From: Rattus norvegicus
Taxonomy: Eukaryota > Chordata > Mammalia > Rodentia > Muridae
Direction: 5' to 3'
Length of the DNA stretch: 64,000 nucleotides
Assembly (NCBI RefSeq): GCF_036323735.1
Contig: NC_086026.1
Location: 93,948,359-94,012,358, forward strand
Below the pieces are notes generated by a model. That model was not told the origin of the DNA, searched no databases, and saw only the letters and a program-made list of their open reading frames with translations. The position numbers and the translations under genes were made by a program. Below, piece after piece: positions 1-11,514 of this stretch. Position 1 is the first letter of the stretch; each line of letters starts with the position of its first letter.

Positions 1-520
1 ACACATGAGTCAGAACAAGACATTGTGTTTCATAAGATTACACTGGTTTCAACCATAAAATGTTAATTTAATAAAGACTTCTCTTAGCCTATAATTCTCT
101 AATGTGTTTCCTAATGTCGAGACCAAACATATTTACTTGTATCTCAACTTATTTCTTATTCCTGTGACTATCTTCTACTCCTAAAGGTTGATAATTATTT
201 TTTCACATTTACATTCAGTAAACATTTAAAGTTCTTTTATGGTTCATGTGTTAATGGTCACCATTAAGCACCATTTTTATCCACAAGACTCTTGCTCTTG
301 AGAGCAATTCTCTTGACCTATTCTCTTTTATGTAGAGTATGGTGTGAGGTAGAAATTTTGGAGGTTTCTTTTTGTTCAAAGCATCGTAGCATTAACATAT
401 GACTAGCATACCAAAATCTGTACATTTTTATTGTATGTAATATGGTAAGTTTGGATCTAACTACTTATTTCTGAAAGTGTTACTGTAATGTTCATCACCT
501 CTAAAAACTTCTCTTACCCT
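1..520. other. Anonymous AT-rich DNA
   Basis: I see no gene, RNA or recognisable repeat here. The stretch is AT-rich with no long open frame on either strand. Confidence 0.6.
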
Positions 521-627
521 TTATGATGATGATGATGATGATGGTGTTGGCGAAGGTGGTGGTGATGATGATGGTAGTGGTAATGGTGGTGGTGGTGATG
601 ATGATGGTGGTGGTGATAATGATGTTC
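521..627. repeat. GAT/GGT trinucleotide repeat
   Basis: A run of GAT triplets passes into mixed GGT and GAT triplets, interrupted once near 550 (ttggcgaag) and ending at gataatgatg. It is an imperfect microsatellite of about 107 bp with strong purine/pyrimidine asymmetry. Confidence 0.9.
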
Positions 628-854
628 ATGATAATTACCAAGGCTAGTTAACTATGACAACAACTTTTTAGCAAGCTCTGGCATCTTGGCAAATCATTAA
701 GCTATATAATACATAGAGAAATTTTATTTTTGATCTTTATTTCCTCTTGTGAGGTTCTACTTAAAATATTTCTGAATTTTGACATATCCGAGGATTTCAT
801 TCTCTGATTAATATGAGTAATATGTTGGTTCTTTTAGAAGTCATTTAATTGTTA

Positions 855-1046
855 TTTTATGATTACATATGTGTGCCTCCGTATAAGTATGAACACCACA
901 TGCTTGCAGATGCTGTAGAGACCAGAAGAGGACATTAGATCCTGGAATTAGAGTTACAGTTGGTTGTGAACTATTGTAGTATAGGAACCAAACCAGGATT
1001 TTGTGGAAGAAGAGCAAATGCTCTTACCTCTGAGCCATTCCCGCCA
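855..1046 (-). mobile_element. B2/B3-family SINE, diverged
   Basis: Read on the minus strand it has the tRNA-derived head (the plus strand shows tctgagccattcc near 1030), then the interior with agaccagaagagg and the ggaattagagttacag block typical of B2/B3 bodies. It is well diverged and has lost a clear A-tail and target duplication. Confidence 0.75.
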
Positions 1047-1652
1047 CATAACTAGATTCTTCATGAAATTTTTTTCTTCAATCCCCCCACAACACATAAA
1101 ATGTTACCACAATAAAGTTTTGCTGTAATATCTGTTTCCATATCAAGGTGTAAAGGGAAACATGTTTGTTAGAATGGCAGTCTTGCTTTGCTTAAAATCC
1201 ACTGTTCATTTATCTGCTGGAATGAATGCTTGAAGACCTTTTTTATATTTTTCCTTCAAATTCCAAAATAATTCTCCAACATGTTAGGCATAGGTATTTT
1301 TTAAACTAGATCTACTTTTGACTATGTTTGTCTACTTACTTTTTCTTTAATTTAGTTATGCTCTGCTGTCTTTCATATTTGCTTGGGTTTCTACATTTGA
1401 AGCGTTTTTCAAGCAACAGATAGAAATATTCTTCTTCAAAGGTCACTGGACTTGCTGCTGGCCACTGCAGGTTCAACAAAACTCTACTTTGAAGTGAAGA
1501 GCTGAAGTGTCGTAGAGTAGGACACACAATGTCCTCCACAGGCCGACATGGACTCCCATACCTGTACACACTTGCCCATACACTCGATATACCTTACCAC
1601 ATCATACTTAGACCATGCTATACCACACTCACAAACATGCACATGCACATGT

Positions 1653-1653
<1 letters not shown>
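1047..1653. other. No recognised feature
   Basis: Short open frames of up to about 80 codons occur here but show no conserved protein pattern. I see no exon structure or repeat that I can name. Confidence 0.5.

Positions 1654-1729
<76 letters not shown>
1654..1729. repeat. Compound CA/GA microsatellite
   Basis: About 20 CA units run directly into about 18 GA units with no interruption. Low-complexity reading frames through it, such as His-Thr and Arg-Glu runs, are artefacts. Confidence 0.97.
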
Positions 1730-1734
<5 letters not shown>

Positions 1735-2716
1735 TAGCTACCCTGAAATATGTAGGGTTTATTTGTCATAGAGTGGTACCATAATTAACATTCATGTCCT
1801 AATTAGTCCTTATGCTTCTGAGTATAAAGCCCGTGGCTTTGGCATCCCTTTGAGATGGTCAGTTTTCTCTAATTGTATTTGAGGACCATCTTAGTCACTC
1901 CTATGACAATCCATTCTCCTTGTGTTGTGTGAAATTCTACGGTAAACTTGTGTCTGCTTATCTTTTAAGAATACATTTTTTTAAACCAGAGAGGTTTACC
2001 AACACACAGCCTTGGTGATTATTTTTAATTGCTCTTCTGATTCTATTATGCTCAAAATCTTTCCAGAGGTATTGAGTAGCAATTCTAGTGCTAGCATTAC
2101 TTGGCCCTTTAGTAATATAAATGAACATATAAAATGCTGTGAAACCATACTGTCCTAGCATGTTTCCTTAGTCCCCTGTCAGCTCCAATGCTTCAGAACC
2201 ACTCACCCACTTTCTTCACACATGCCCCTTCTGCATACCCTGGTTCATTCTTTATGATGTAATTCCCCATGCTCAAGCACATATTGGTGGTGTTCCATGC
2301 TCAGGACTTAGCTCATCTAGCAAACAGTCAAACTGAAGGACAGCAATATGTGTTAGCATGGACTTAGGCCACTGGTGAATGAGTCGGAGGAAGTCCTGGG
2401 GAAGTGAAATCCTGAGGAAATGTGCCCATTAGAGAACACCAGAGGCTCAGACCTATGGAGAAAATGGCGAAGTCTTCTCCCCAGGGTAAGACTCAGAGGG
2501 AAAGGACAGAGCCTTTCCTCCGGTCCATGTTTGGATGTTGACACTGTGTGCAGAATCTTTCTCCTCTGCATGTTTATAGCCTGAAGACCACTTCCTGACA
2601 GAGACTGCTCCTTCCAAGACTAGCTCAACCTGTCTCCTTGAGCTAGATGAACACTGTAAGAACTGCCTACTTGTTTATCTGCAGCCTCTCCTCATGGTGA
2701 AGTTGTATATAATAAC
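1730..2716. other. No recognised feature
   Basis: Unique-looking sequence. No conserved reading frame, RNA gene or recognised interspersed repeat was found. Confidence 0.5.
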
Positions 2717-2790
2717 TCCCCCTCCTCCTCCTCCTTTTCTCCTCCCCCTTCCCCTTCCGGTCCCTGTCCCCCTCCCCCCTCCTCCTCCCT
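2717..2790. repeat. Polypyrimidine (CT-rich) tract
   Basis: Over 70 bases are almost only C and T on the plus strand, built from CCT and CCCT units with one ggtccctgt interruption near 2759. The proline-rich and glycine-rich open frames across it follow from composition. Confidence 0.9.
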
Positions 2791-3089
2791 GTTCAACTCT
2801 AAACAACAAACATGCTGTGGTTCTGGAGTGCTGGGGTTCCACCAGCACAGAGCCCAGGCCACCGCTTCCACATTTTCTGTCTCTGTGTCTTTTCTTCTTT
2901 CTCTCACCACCCCAGGCAGGCTCAATCCTTTGGAAGCCATGAGAGCACACGGCACACTGGTTTTCTGAAAGAACAGATGGTTGACTCTGTCTAATATGTG
3001 AAGAGCTATTGAGTGGTTCTAACTTTGAGTGTAGCACTTCACATTTTTAAAAGTTGTCGGTTAATTTTATTGTATAGCAAATAACTTCT

Positions 3090-3440
3090 TACTTGGAAGT
3101 CTATCAACAGTAAGATAATTAAAAGATTAAAATTTCTTACAACTCGTTATCACTGATGAATACACAAACCAAAAAAAAAAAAAGCGTGCTCTATAAAAAT
3201 GTTATTCATCTTTAAAAAATAATTAGAATCATGGCACCTGGTGCAATCTGGATGAAAATTTACATGATGCTAAAAGGCATCAGCATGTCCAAAAACAAAA
3301 CAAAAAGACAAAGGTTGCATTATTCTACCTACGTGGAATATCTAGAAGAGTCAAATTCATAAGGAGAAGGAAACTTTGTATTCTATGAATATTTTACTAC
3401 AATTTAAAAACAATGAATTTTATTCATATTCTTACAAGCT
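3090..3440 (+). mobile_element. Ancient LINE-1 3' fragment
   Basis: The block contains a diverged version of the L1 3' end, with caatctggatgaaaat, ctacctacgtggaatatct and agagtcaaattcata. These correspond to the end of ORF2 and the start of the 3' UTR of old mammalian L1s. It is too decayed for a reading frame. Confidence 0.6.
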
Positions 3441-5300
3441 GAAATTTTATTCATCAGACTTGAGTTTTAGACAAGACAGAGGTGTAAAGTTCTGAAAGAA
3501 CTTCATTATTGTGCCGACAAGGAACACGACGGGCTACTGGGAATATTTCTTGTGTTGAACAGAATGTCACATTTTAAGACTGGATGTCACCTTTTTCTTT
3601 TTTGCTAGTCTGAAAGGTTTGCTCTGGAGGAGGCGCCATGATTTCCATCACTGTCCTATTTAAAATAGGGAGTTGTTGTTGGTTAGAAGTAGGGCCAACA
3701 TCCTTTGCAGTAAGTTCAATAAACATATGCAGATCTTGAAAGCTATTAGGTTATTCAGCAAAGGATATGTGGTTAAAGAGAACTTCATAACCGTGGAGTT
3801 AAATGCTGAGTCCTTCAAATGGCTCTGTGGGGTCTGGAGTCGACAGCAAGTCAACAGAAGCTCAGGGTTCTCTTCCTTTGTTTGCTGAGTGTGGATGCAC
3901 CCCTGTGGTGTTTATTTCTAATTAGGTTATATTTGTGCAAAGAAAGAGAATAGCCAAAATTACAGATGGCTGTCTGAAAAAGAATTTTCCCAGACAGGAG
4001 AAGCGGGACAACTCACTGATACAGAATGTAATGAAGGACAGCTTGGAGGAAGCCAAACAAGGATGGGCTTACCAACTCGCCACACACGAAAACCTTCTCC
4101 AAAGACATGGGGACATAATGAGCAAACCCCGTGTAAGAGGATCAAGTGGGCTGTATGTATCCCACAGATTTGGAAAAAGAGACAGCTAACATTCCTTCGG
4201 CCACACTGGAATCCAAGACCAAAATGCTCAGCTTACTCCATGGTTAAGTATAAACTGTGCAACCACCAAGCTGCGTGAGTTTCCCCTGGTTATGACTTGG
4301 TACCGATGCAGCTGCCTCACATCACTGAGAAAATCATAACAACTCAGTCCTGTCGACCGGAGAAATATAGATCCAAGGAATTCGCTCCTGACAGCATTTT
4401 TCAGAGCGAACCGCTCTGTGGTCAGTGGAGGCTTCCAGCTGGAGTGTCTGAAAATAAAAACATTTCACAAGCATACACGGAGGATCTTAAAATAGTGTGT
4501 GTGGGGACAGGCTCTTTTGTTCTCAAGGAGGAGCCAGCAGCTTTGGGGGCTCAGTCATTTAGCAGCTGACAAGAGCGAAACTTAAGAAAACCGACCATCT
4601 CCCCATGCATCCATGAAGAATGTATTCACCACAGGTGTTTGGGGTGCAGTCTATGCTTCCTTTTCTTTTTTTTTAAATACATGAATGATGCAGTGATTTT
4701 TTTTAAAGTGGAAAAACGGTCCATCCAAACAATTACGCTTTAGTTACACACATGAAAACTGAGAGAAAAAGTTGCTTTCAGAGGGAAGGCAAAACCAGTC
4801 TTCTGCTTAATTTCAGACTTTACCGGGCAGAGACATTACCTACGTGTTCCCAAAGGACTCAGCCTTCTCCAGCCAAGCCATATTTAGCTCAGTGGTATCC
4901 CACAGAGAGCTCCTGTTTGCAGAGCCTTTCAGTTGGATCAGGGGGATACAGGCTTCTTTGTTTGTGCTGGCTTTTCTTTTAAGCAAGAAGAAAAAAAATG
5001 TTATTCTCTCTTAGAAATAAGAACAAACCAACCGGGAGAACATTTTTAAGAGTACCACTCTGTAATTAAAGATAGTGCTGCATAAAGCTGATTGATACGC
5101 ATCAGCAGAATGCATTGATTTTGCTGTCTGAGCTGGACGTGGTCATATCCAAAACCGAGGGCTCAGCTTCCTTTACTGTCTATGTGTTTCTGTTTCTGGC
5201 TCCTTCGACATTTATTTCTGCACCTTTCTACTTGATTTTGGATTACTCTATTATTCTCTTTCAAGATTATTAAAGTATAACCTTAGACAATGGATTTGAA
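3441..5300. other. Single-copy-like DNA, no gene recognised
   Basis: No repeat was recognised. Open frames at 3935-4189 and 4297-4569 have no family signature and no splice context that I would trust. The part at 5040-5140 is rich in TAAT-type motifs and is listed as a candidate conserved element. Confidence 0.5.
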
Positions 5301-5309
5301 AACTCCTCT

Positions 5310-5620
5310 TGAATACGGGTATGTGGACGTGAGTATAATGCTATGAATTTCCCTCTCATAATTGCGTTAGCTGCATCCCACAAAGGTCACTATGCTGTGT
5401 TTTATTGTAATTAAATTAAATGTTTTAAAATCCCCTTTGTGGTTTCTCCTTTGGTCCTTTAGCTATTTAGAGGCATGCTTTATACATTTCCCAATATTTG
5501 AGGACTTTAAAAAATTAACCTTGTTATTAACATTAAGCTTTGTTACCTTGAGGTAAAGGAACATATTTTATATCAATTTAATCTTTTAACATTTATTGGT
5601 ACCATATGGCCTCTATATTA
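5310..5620 (-). mobile_element. Ancient LINE-1 ORF2 fragment
   Basis: The plus strand reads as the antisense of the L1 ORF2 endonuclease-RT linker: ctatgaatttccctct, then tagctgcatccca, and an accatatggcc match further on. The same segment of the full-length L1 lies around 45560-45700. Many indels leave no frame. Confidence 0.65.
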
Positions 5621-5901
5621 TATTTATAATATAAGAATATTATAAAAGTATCTTTTTGCCTTCTCCCTCCTATCATATCATGTTCAGACATTTTACTCCT
5701 ATTACAACCCCCATACATGATTATTGATTTTGTATTTAAAATGTCTTTTAAAGAGCTTCATCAGTGAGAAAAATATTATCAGTTTACCAGTTTACCTTTT
5801 CCCATGAATTGCTATTATTTCCAACATCTAGTTATTTCCTAAAGATTACATTTCTGGCCCCATTATCTTCTTGCTAGAGCTTTTAGAGCCTTTCCTTGGG
5901 G

Positions 5902-6080
5902 GAATATATATTATGTATAATATATTATTATATTAATTATAATAATACATTATAAGAATTATATACCATATAATATGTTATTGTGCTATTATACATTATC
6001 TTATCATAAAATTATATGTAATATTGCTATATTATTTTAATTAATATAAAATATGTTAATTATATTAATATATAGTGTAT
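5902..6080. repeat. AT-rich low-complexity tract
   Basis: Nearly only A and T, with tatatta and taatata permutations. It contains several imperfect inverted repeats and could extrude hairpins. No gene signal is present. Confidence 0.85.
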
Positions 6081-6129
6081 ATTTTCCCTGTTAACATGCC
6101 TACTGATATTGTCATTGTTAAGGGCTTCT

Positions 6130-6560
6130 TTAATCATCCATTTCTAAGGCACAGCAGACCCCTTGGTATTTTGGCTCTTAACCTTTCTGCCCCTCTTTCA
6201 CATTGCCTGGGCCATAGATAGATACAGGCTGTGCTGCAGATAAATTCACTGGGACAGGGCTTCCCAGGATCCATTGGTCTCTGCATTGTACCCAGTCATG
6301 GTTCTCTGTGAACTTCTCCATCACTGTAAAGGGAAGCTGCTTTGATAGGGAATGAGGGCCACACTGATCTGTGGGAATAAGGATAAGGTGTACGATGCAG
6401 TAAGGAATTATGCAGGCTTAGAATGGTGCTGGTTCTAGATTCCCTCCTGAGACGGGCGCCCTCACTAGCCCTGCATAGCTAGTTGTGTTTATGTACTAGG
6501 CAGGTTTGCCCTCTGTTAAGGAGGCCTTTAAGTACACTTAGTAGCTGTTGCTTCCCACCA
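6130..6560. other. Possible rodent Lx-type L1 fragment
   Basis: The text from ggcacagcagacccc through gaagctgctttgat to ctgatctgtgggaa reminds me of a frequent rodent L1-associated repeat, read antisense. I cannot confirm the family. No coding sequence is seen. Confidence 0.3.
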
Positions 6561-7640
6561 TGTGAGTGCTGGTGGGAACATGGACTCTGCCCCACTTCTG
6601 CCCTACTATGTGGACACTCTACTATTTTTATGTGATTATTGCTCTGGTCTTGGGTGGATTTTTTAAAATGTACTGCCAGATACGTTTACCTAAAACACAA
6701 AGGTGTGTTTTATGTAGATATTCAGAGATTTCTTTCTGTACGTTTTGGTGTTTATTTATGTTGAATTTGCCTTCCTCCTGCCTCTGCCTCCACATGTGCT
6801 CAGTTCTATACAAATTTTCCTCCTCAGAATTTTTGACTAAAAAAATGTAGCCATCTTGGATTTTTTTTGTACTCTAACACTAACCTAGGAGGACTGCAAA
6901 TGTTTCCTCAGCACTGTAGTATAGAAACTATTTCTAGGCCATCAGCTGGAGATACTTTTACACATGTGGTAAAGCCATGTTTGCATGATTTGTAGATCTA
7001 TGAAGGCCAGCAATGGAAGCTAGTTATGCACACTCAGATCCTACTAACAGTGATCTGGTACTCCTCAACTTTTATTTCCTGTTTGAGTTTATATTTAGGA
7101 GCTGGTAACCTAATAGGAAAGCATTTCTTCACACATACAGACAATTTGGGCCCATCAAACAATCAAAGCTCCATCTAAATGTATAGCAATTGTTCAGTCT
7201 ATGATTTTATTGTCTTAGTTTTATAACCTTGATTGGATTTCTGCTCTGTGCCCAACACTCTGCTATTTTTCAGTCTTGGTTTGTCATTCGTAAAATAGGA
7301 ATTAGTCATATTACTTCTTCATGATATCTTGTGAATAATGACCATGGTTTCTTCTACTTTTCTAATGATATTGAAATGTGACCTCAAAGACTCTCTCATC
7401 ACAAGGACTCAATTCCATTTCTCACCAAACCCAGACTTCCCTGTGGTTGGCTCATATGTTTGTATTGTGGTAAGAGTGGGGTCCTGTGTCCTTAGCTGGC
7501 GGATGTACTCTGGTAGAAGCATGGAGGACAGTGGGTAGGGGTTATAAAGCATGAGTGGTATGTTGTTCTGAGCTAGTCTTTAAAGATTTTCTGGTCTTCT
7601 ATTCACTTTCTGGAGTCTGTTTTGTCTGTGTTGTGAGTAG
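6561..7640. other. No recognised feature
   Basis: Apparently unique sequence. The longest frame (6566-6850, 94 codons) is a chance frame with no recognisable domain. Confidence 0.5.
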
Positions 7641-7900
7641 ACTTGAAATTGTTACCCTAAAGAGTGAGAGATAAGGTGGAAGGAGACACTGGGGATGTGT
7701 GCACCTGATATCAGCTGAGATCAGCCTCACTGTGTGCAGAACCTTCTTAACATCATATACTGTTCTCAGTTTATATGGCTGAGATCTACTGAGACAGGCT
7801 GAGACCAGACTTCTCAGTTGAAGCCAGCCTTTATGGTTATCCTGCCAAATAAAGTATGTCTGTTGTTACAATTCACTGTACCACCGCACTCTTTTAGGGT
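7640..7900 (+). mobile_element. Possible LTR fragment
   Basis: Repetitive gctgagatcagcc/gctgagaccag wording leads to an AATAAA signal in tgccaaataaagtatg at about 7846-7860, followed by a TG-rich tail. This is the layout of an LTR R-U5 end. I see no matching 5' terminus or target duplication. Confidence 0.35.
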
Positions 7901-8107
7901 GATTCATTAATAACACATTTGCCCATATTGTTACAGAGATTGTAAAATAGGTGGTTAGAGTCATAGCACTGTGACTAATATGTAGTAGGCACTCACGGAT
8001 GCTTAGAATTGTTATTTTTGCATATCATTGTCATTATCACATAATATATACAATGTCTTTTGTCATACTGAAGAGCAAAAATTATTTAACACTCTTGAAT
8101 GCTTTCT

Positions 8108-8215
8108 TTTTTTTTTTTTTTTTGGTTCTTTTTTTTTTTTTCGGAGCTGGGGACCGAACCCAGGGCCTTGTGCTTCCTAGGCAAGCGCTCTACCACTGAG
8201 CTAAATCCTCAACCC
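8108..8215 (-). mobile_element. ID SINE (BC1-type), intact with target duplication
   Basis: The minus strand gives the complete tRNA-Ala-derived ID body: box A in tagctcagtggtagag, the gcgcttgcctagg core, box B in ggttcggtccccagc, and an A-rich tail (T-runs on the plus strand, 8108-8142). It is flanked by a perfect 16-bp direct repeat, ctcttgaatgctttct, at 8092-8107 and 8216-8231. Rat carries very many such copies, so this supports a rat source and recent L1-driven insertion. Confidence 0.97.
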
Positions 8216-8439
8216 CTCTTGAATGCTTTCTAACTTTTGAGTTCCTCATATATGGTATTTCAACTAACATAAACATACATATGTGTATATTTGTACACGT
8301 ATATCTCACATTTACATAGGTAGACATGCTTATGTCAACACTCCTCTTAAGGATGCGACAGTGATATAAGAGTTTAGTATACTATTTACACAGTGAGGAG
8401 AAGGAACGGCCTAGTAGTAGTATATAATAGTCTTGTGAA

Positions 8440-8775
8440 CACAGGAAATCCTTTCTTCCAAGTTGTGCCACAGGTGCCCCAAAACACAGATAGTATTCAA
8501 CCCTTTATAAAATCTGTTTTTCCCCCTATAACCCTAAATTATAAAACAATACACTCATGTTGGCTATATGGACTCACTGAAGAGGCAGCATAAAAAATTT
8601 TCACGTGAATATTGCAATAAAAGAACTAAAATTGGATGAAGATTGATCTTGCAGGTCCCAGATGCTCACTTCCTTTCTCTCATGACATACAGGACACATT
8701 GCCTGGACATAGATCCCATGTCTTTGAAAGGCAATTTTATTACTTGAAGTTTCCGTTTTAATCATCATATTTTAT
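8440..8775. repeat. Diverged duplicated block, copy 1
   Basis: This block resembles 10655-10955 in the same orientation. Shared landmarks in order are ctatatggactcactga / ctatgtggagtcattga, cacgtgaatatt / catgtgaatata, tttctctcatgac followed by acaggacacat / acagcacacat, and ccgttttaatcat / ctgttttaatcat. The family is not recognised. Confidence 0.6.
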
Positions 8776-9134
8776 AGTGTTCGATTTATAAAGAGGTAAA
8801 AGATTAACAATAATACGTATAAAGTGGAACAGTCATAACAATTCACTGGTACAACTGTTATGTTGAGCTTAGGAGTTGTTCATTTCTGGAAATTTCTACT
8901 TGACGTATTTAGACCAAAGTTGATGTCTGGGTAACTGAAAGTGCACAAAGCAAAGCTGCGGGGGTTGGGGTGGGGTCAGTCGTGTCAGAAAGTCCACCTG
9001 TGGACTGTCAGATGTGCTGTGAGTTAGAATGCAGAAGGCATTAAAGCTGTGCTACTCAAATATTAACTTCTGTGAACCAGAAGTGCCTGGACCTCTTTTC
9101 TCATCCAGGCTTATTATTGTAAAGGTCAGTTGTC

Positions 9135-9320
9135 AGGCCAGTGAGATGACTCCGTCGTTTAAGACACTTGCCACCAAGCCTGATGACCCGAGTTCAATCC
9201 CTGAGACTCACATGGCAGAAATAGAAACCAATTCCTCCAAGCTGTCTCTGACTTCCACATGTGCACTGTGGCATGAGTGTGCCCCCCCTCCACACACACA
9301 CTAAATAAGCAAAATGCAAT
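9135..9320 (+). mobile_element. B3 SINE
   Basis: The tRNA-like head ccagtgagatgactc is followed by cacttgccaccaagcctgat and the box-B region gagttcaatccctgag. The B3 body with ctctgacttccacatgtg ends in a CA-rich, A-rich tail. The order and length fit a complete B3 copy. Confidence 0.88.
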
Positions 9321-9973
9321 GAAAAGTTTAAATACTAACTTCACTGTAGGCTATATCTGTGACGCACTGGTTAATTCATGTTTTTGATTGATTGAATGAA
9401 AGATAAGTTACCTACATTGTTGTATATAATCATTTTTTAGTAAATAAGCATGACTTCAACATTAAACTTTAAATAATTTTCTCAGAGAAACGTACCCGAC
9501 ATCTTCAACAGAATTACATTTCCAATTTTGGTGTTCATCGCGGACTACATTTCTTCTTTGTAGCATTTAGTTGTGACTATTTTCAAAGAATTATTTCTGT
9601 GCTTCACATTAACTCACCTATTCAATGTCATCTTCACTAGTTTGGGGACTTGGGATTTCCCAGTGTTTGTTCTGGCTTCTAGTATAGCCTGATACTTTGT
9701 AGATAGAAGTCTAGTATGTTAGATACTGAAAAATGCCCCTTGGATAGCGAAGACTAGATGAATGTGAGGACTTTGGATTCCATGTGCTCATTGGAAAAGA
9801 TCTAATCTCAGATGGTGACAATTGTGAAAGGCAAGGAGAAGACAAGAAAGCTACCTACTGTATTTCAAAATGACCAATTCCTTTTATGTTTTATTCTTTC
9901 TGTCTTTTAAACTGAGGGTGGGGGGAGGGTGTTTAAATCTGAAGTGTTGGGTGAGTAATTAAAAATTAATGAG
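9321..9973. other. No recognised feature
   Basis: No repeat or gene is recognised. A short G-rich run (gggtggggggaggg) lies near 9918. Confidence 0.5.
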
Positions 9974-10310
9974 CAACAATGCCAACCAACCAAGCTTCCA
10001 GGGACTAAGCCACTACCCAAAGACTATACATGGACTGACCCTGGGCTCCAACTGCATAGGTAGCAATGAATAGCCTAGTAAGAGCACCAGTGGAAGGGCA
10101 AGCCCTTGGTCCTGCCAAGGCTGGACCTCTAGTGAGCAGGATTGTTGGGGGGAGGGCGGTAATGGGGGGAGGATGGGGAGGGGAACACCGATATAGAAGG
10201 GTGGGGGAGGGGGAGGGGGATGTTGGCCTGGAAACTGGAAAAGGGAATAACAATTGAAATGTAAATAAGAAATATCCAATTAAATAAAGATGGAGAAAAA
10301 GAAAAAAAAA
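9974..10310 (+). mobile_element. L1 3' end, 5'-truncated (first of a pair)
   Basis: It begins at caacaatgcca and follows the sense strand of the young rat L1 3' UTR. The same text lies antisense at 41930-42240, including ggactaagccactaccc, the ggctccaactgc block and the G-rich tract. It ends at taaataaagatgg and an A-rich tail. The long minus-strand frame over this region (10005-10544) is a by-product of the GC-rich 3' UTR and is not a gene. Confidence 0.9.
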
Positions 10311-10565
10311 ACTATATATGGACTGACCCAGGGCTCCAACTGTATATGTAGCAGAGAATAGCCTTGTTGTGGCACCAGTGGAAGGGGAAGTCCTTGGTCC
10401 TGTCAAGATTGGACCCCCAGAGCAGGGAATTATGGGGGAGCTGTAAGGGGGATGAATGGGGGGAATACCCATATGGGGGAGGGTGAGGGGATGGAGGTTT
10501 ATGGACAGGAAACCAGGATAGGGAATATCATTTGAAATGTACATAAAGAAATATATCTAATAAAA
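10311..10565 (+). mobile_element. L1 3' end, 5'-truncated (second of a pair)
   Basis: Immediately after the A-tail of the first copy the L1 3' UTR starts again at ctatatatggactgac and runs through the G-rich tract to ctaataaaatgcatg. It has more substitutions from the young rat type than the first copy, so the two are separate insertions or one nested in the other. Confidence 0.87.
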
Positions 10566-10654
10566 TGCATGAATTAAAATATTTCAAAAAAAGTATTTTA
10601 TTAATTTGATCACTAACGTGTGTCTTTGAGGATCAGTGATTGGAGGACATTTGT

Positions 10655-10955
10655 AAGGGACAAGTTTCCTTTCAGTGTTGTATACCCACTTCTTTGGAGC
10701 TCTTCAGAGTGTTGGCAACCCAAGAGATACATACACAATACAGCGGTAAATCAGTGTATTCAGGAGGACTATGTGGAGTCATTGATGAGCCTGCATAATC
10801 TCTGCCATGTGAATATATTTAAAATTGAATCATCATTGATATTTTGGATTTCCAGAAACTCCCTTTCTCTCATGACGCACAGCACACATGCATGAATATT
10901 AATACTGTGCCTTTAAGCTACTTCATTATTGGATGTGTCTGTTTTAATCATTAAA
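10655..10955. repeat. Diverged duplicated block, copy 2
   Basis: Partner of 8440-8775, in the same orientation and about 1.9 kb further on, with the L1 pair between them. Similarity is patchy with several indels, which suggests an old local duplication or two copies of an unnamed repeat. Confidence 0.6.
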
Positions 10956-11007
10956 GACAGGAGCTGGGTAACCTTCAGTTTAATCATTAAAGACAGGAAA
11001 CCTTCAG
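10943..11007. repeat. Two-unit imperfect tandem duplication
   Basis: A 36-bp unit starting tttaatcattaaagacagg and ending aaccttcag is followed at once by a 29-bp copy lacking seven internal bases (gctgggt). Confidence 0.9.
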
Positions 11008-11514
11008 TTTCCATGCCATAAATATTTCTAAGGAAACAGAACTTTCGCACTCAGGAAAGGGTGGGCCAGATGGACAGGTGTCTGCAGAATCATGAACTGC
11101 CTTCCAAATCCGTTGGGACTAGAGCATGTATTAAGTCCCATATGCATATGGGATTGTCCATTTGAATGCCACTTCTCAGTGCCAACTACCTATTAGAATC
11201 CCCAAAGCACTATTCTGTGGTGAACTGTGAAGGGTCTAAAGAGTTGGGTGATATGACAAGAAGATTAAGCCAGGCCCTACGACAGACACTTGGCCTGGGC
11301 AGAGTTTTCTTCTTATACGGTTCTTCTCAGTAACTAACTAATGAGTCCTTGGTGACAGGTACGTGATGGTCAGCTGAGAATAACCTAAATGCAAGGACGT
11401 TCTAGAGACAAACCTCAGCAAGGAAAATATAAAAAGCTAACAGCAGCTGTAAGTAACTTCCTGTAGGTAAGAATTCTAGGTGTGTGTCTTTTCGGTAGGC
11501 ATGAAAGAGTAGTG
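11008..11514. other. No recognised feature
   Basis: No repeat or gene pattern was recognised in this interval. Confidence 0.5.

Noticed and set aside
8092..8231. Functional tRNA-Ala gene
   Set aside because: The box A and box B text belongs to an ID SINE with A-tail and target duplications, not to a tRNA gene.
10005..10544. A 179-codon minus-strand frame, proline-rich
   Set aside because: It is antisense to two L1 3' UTRs and reflects their G-rich tracts.
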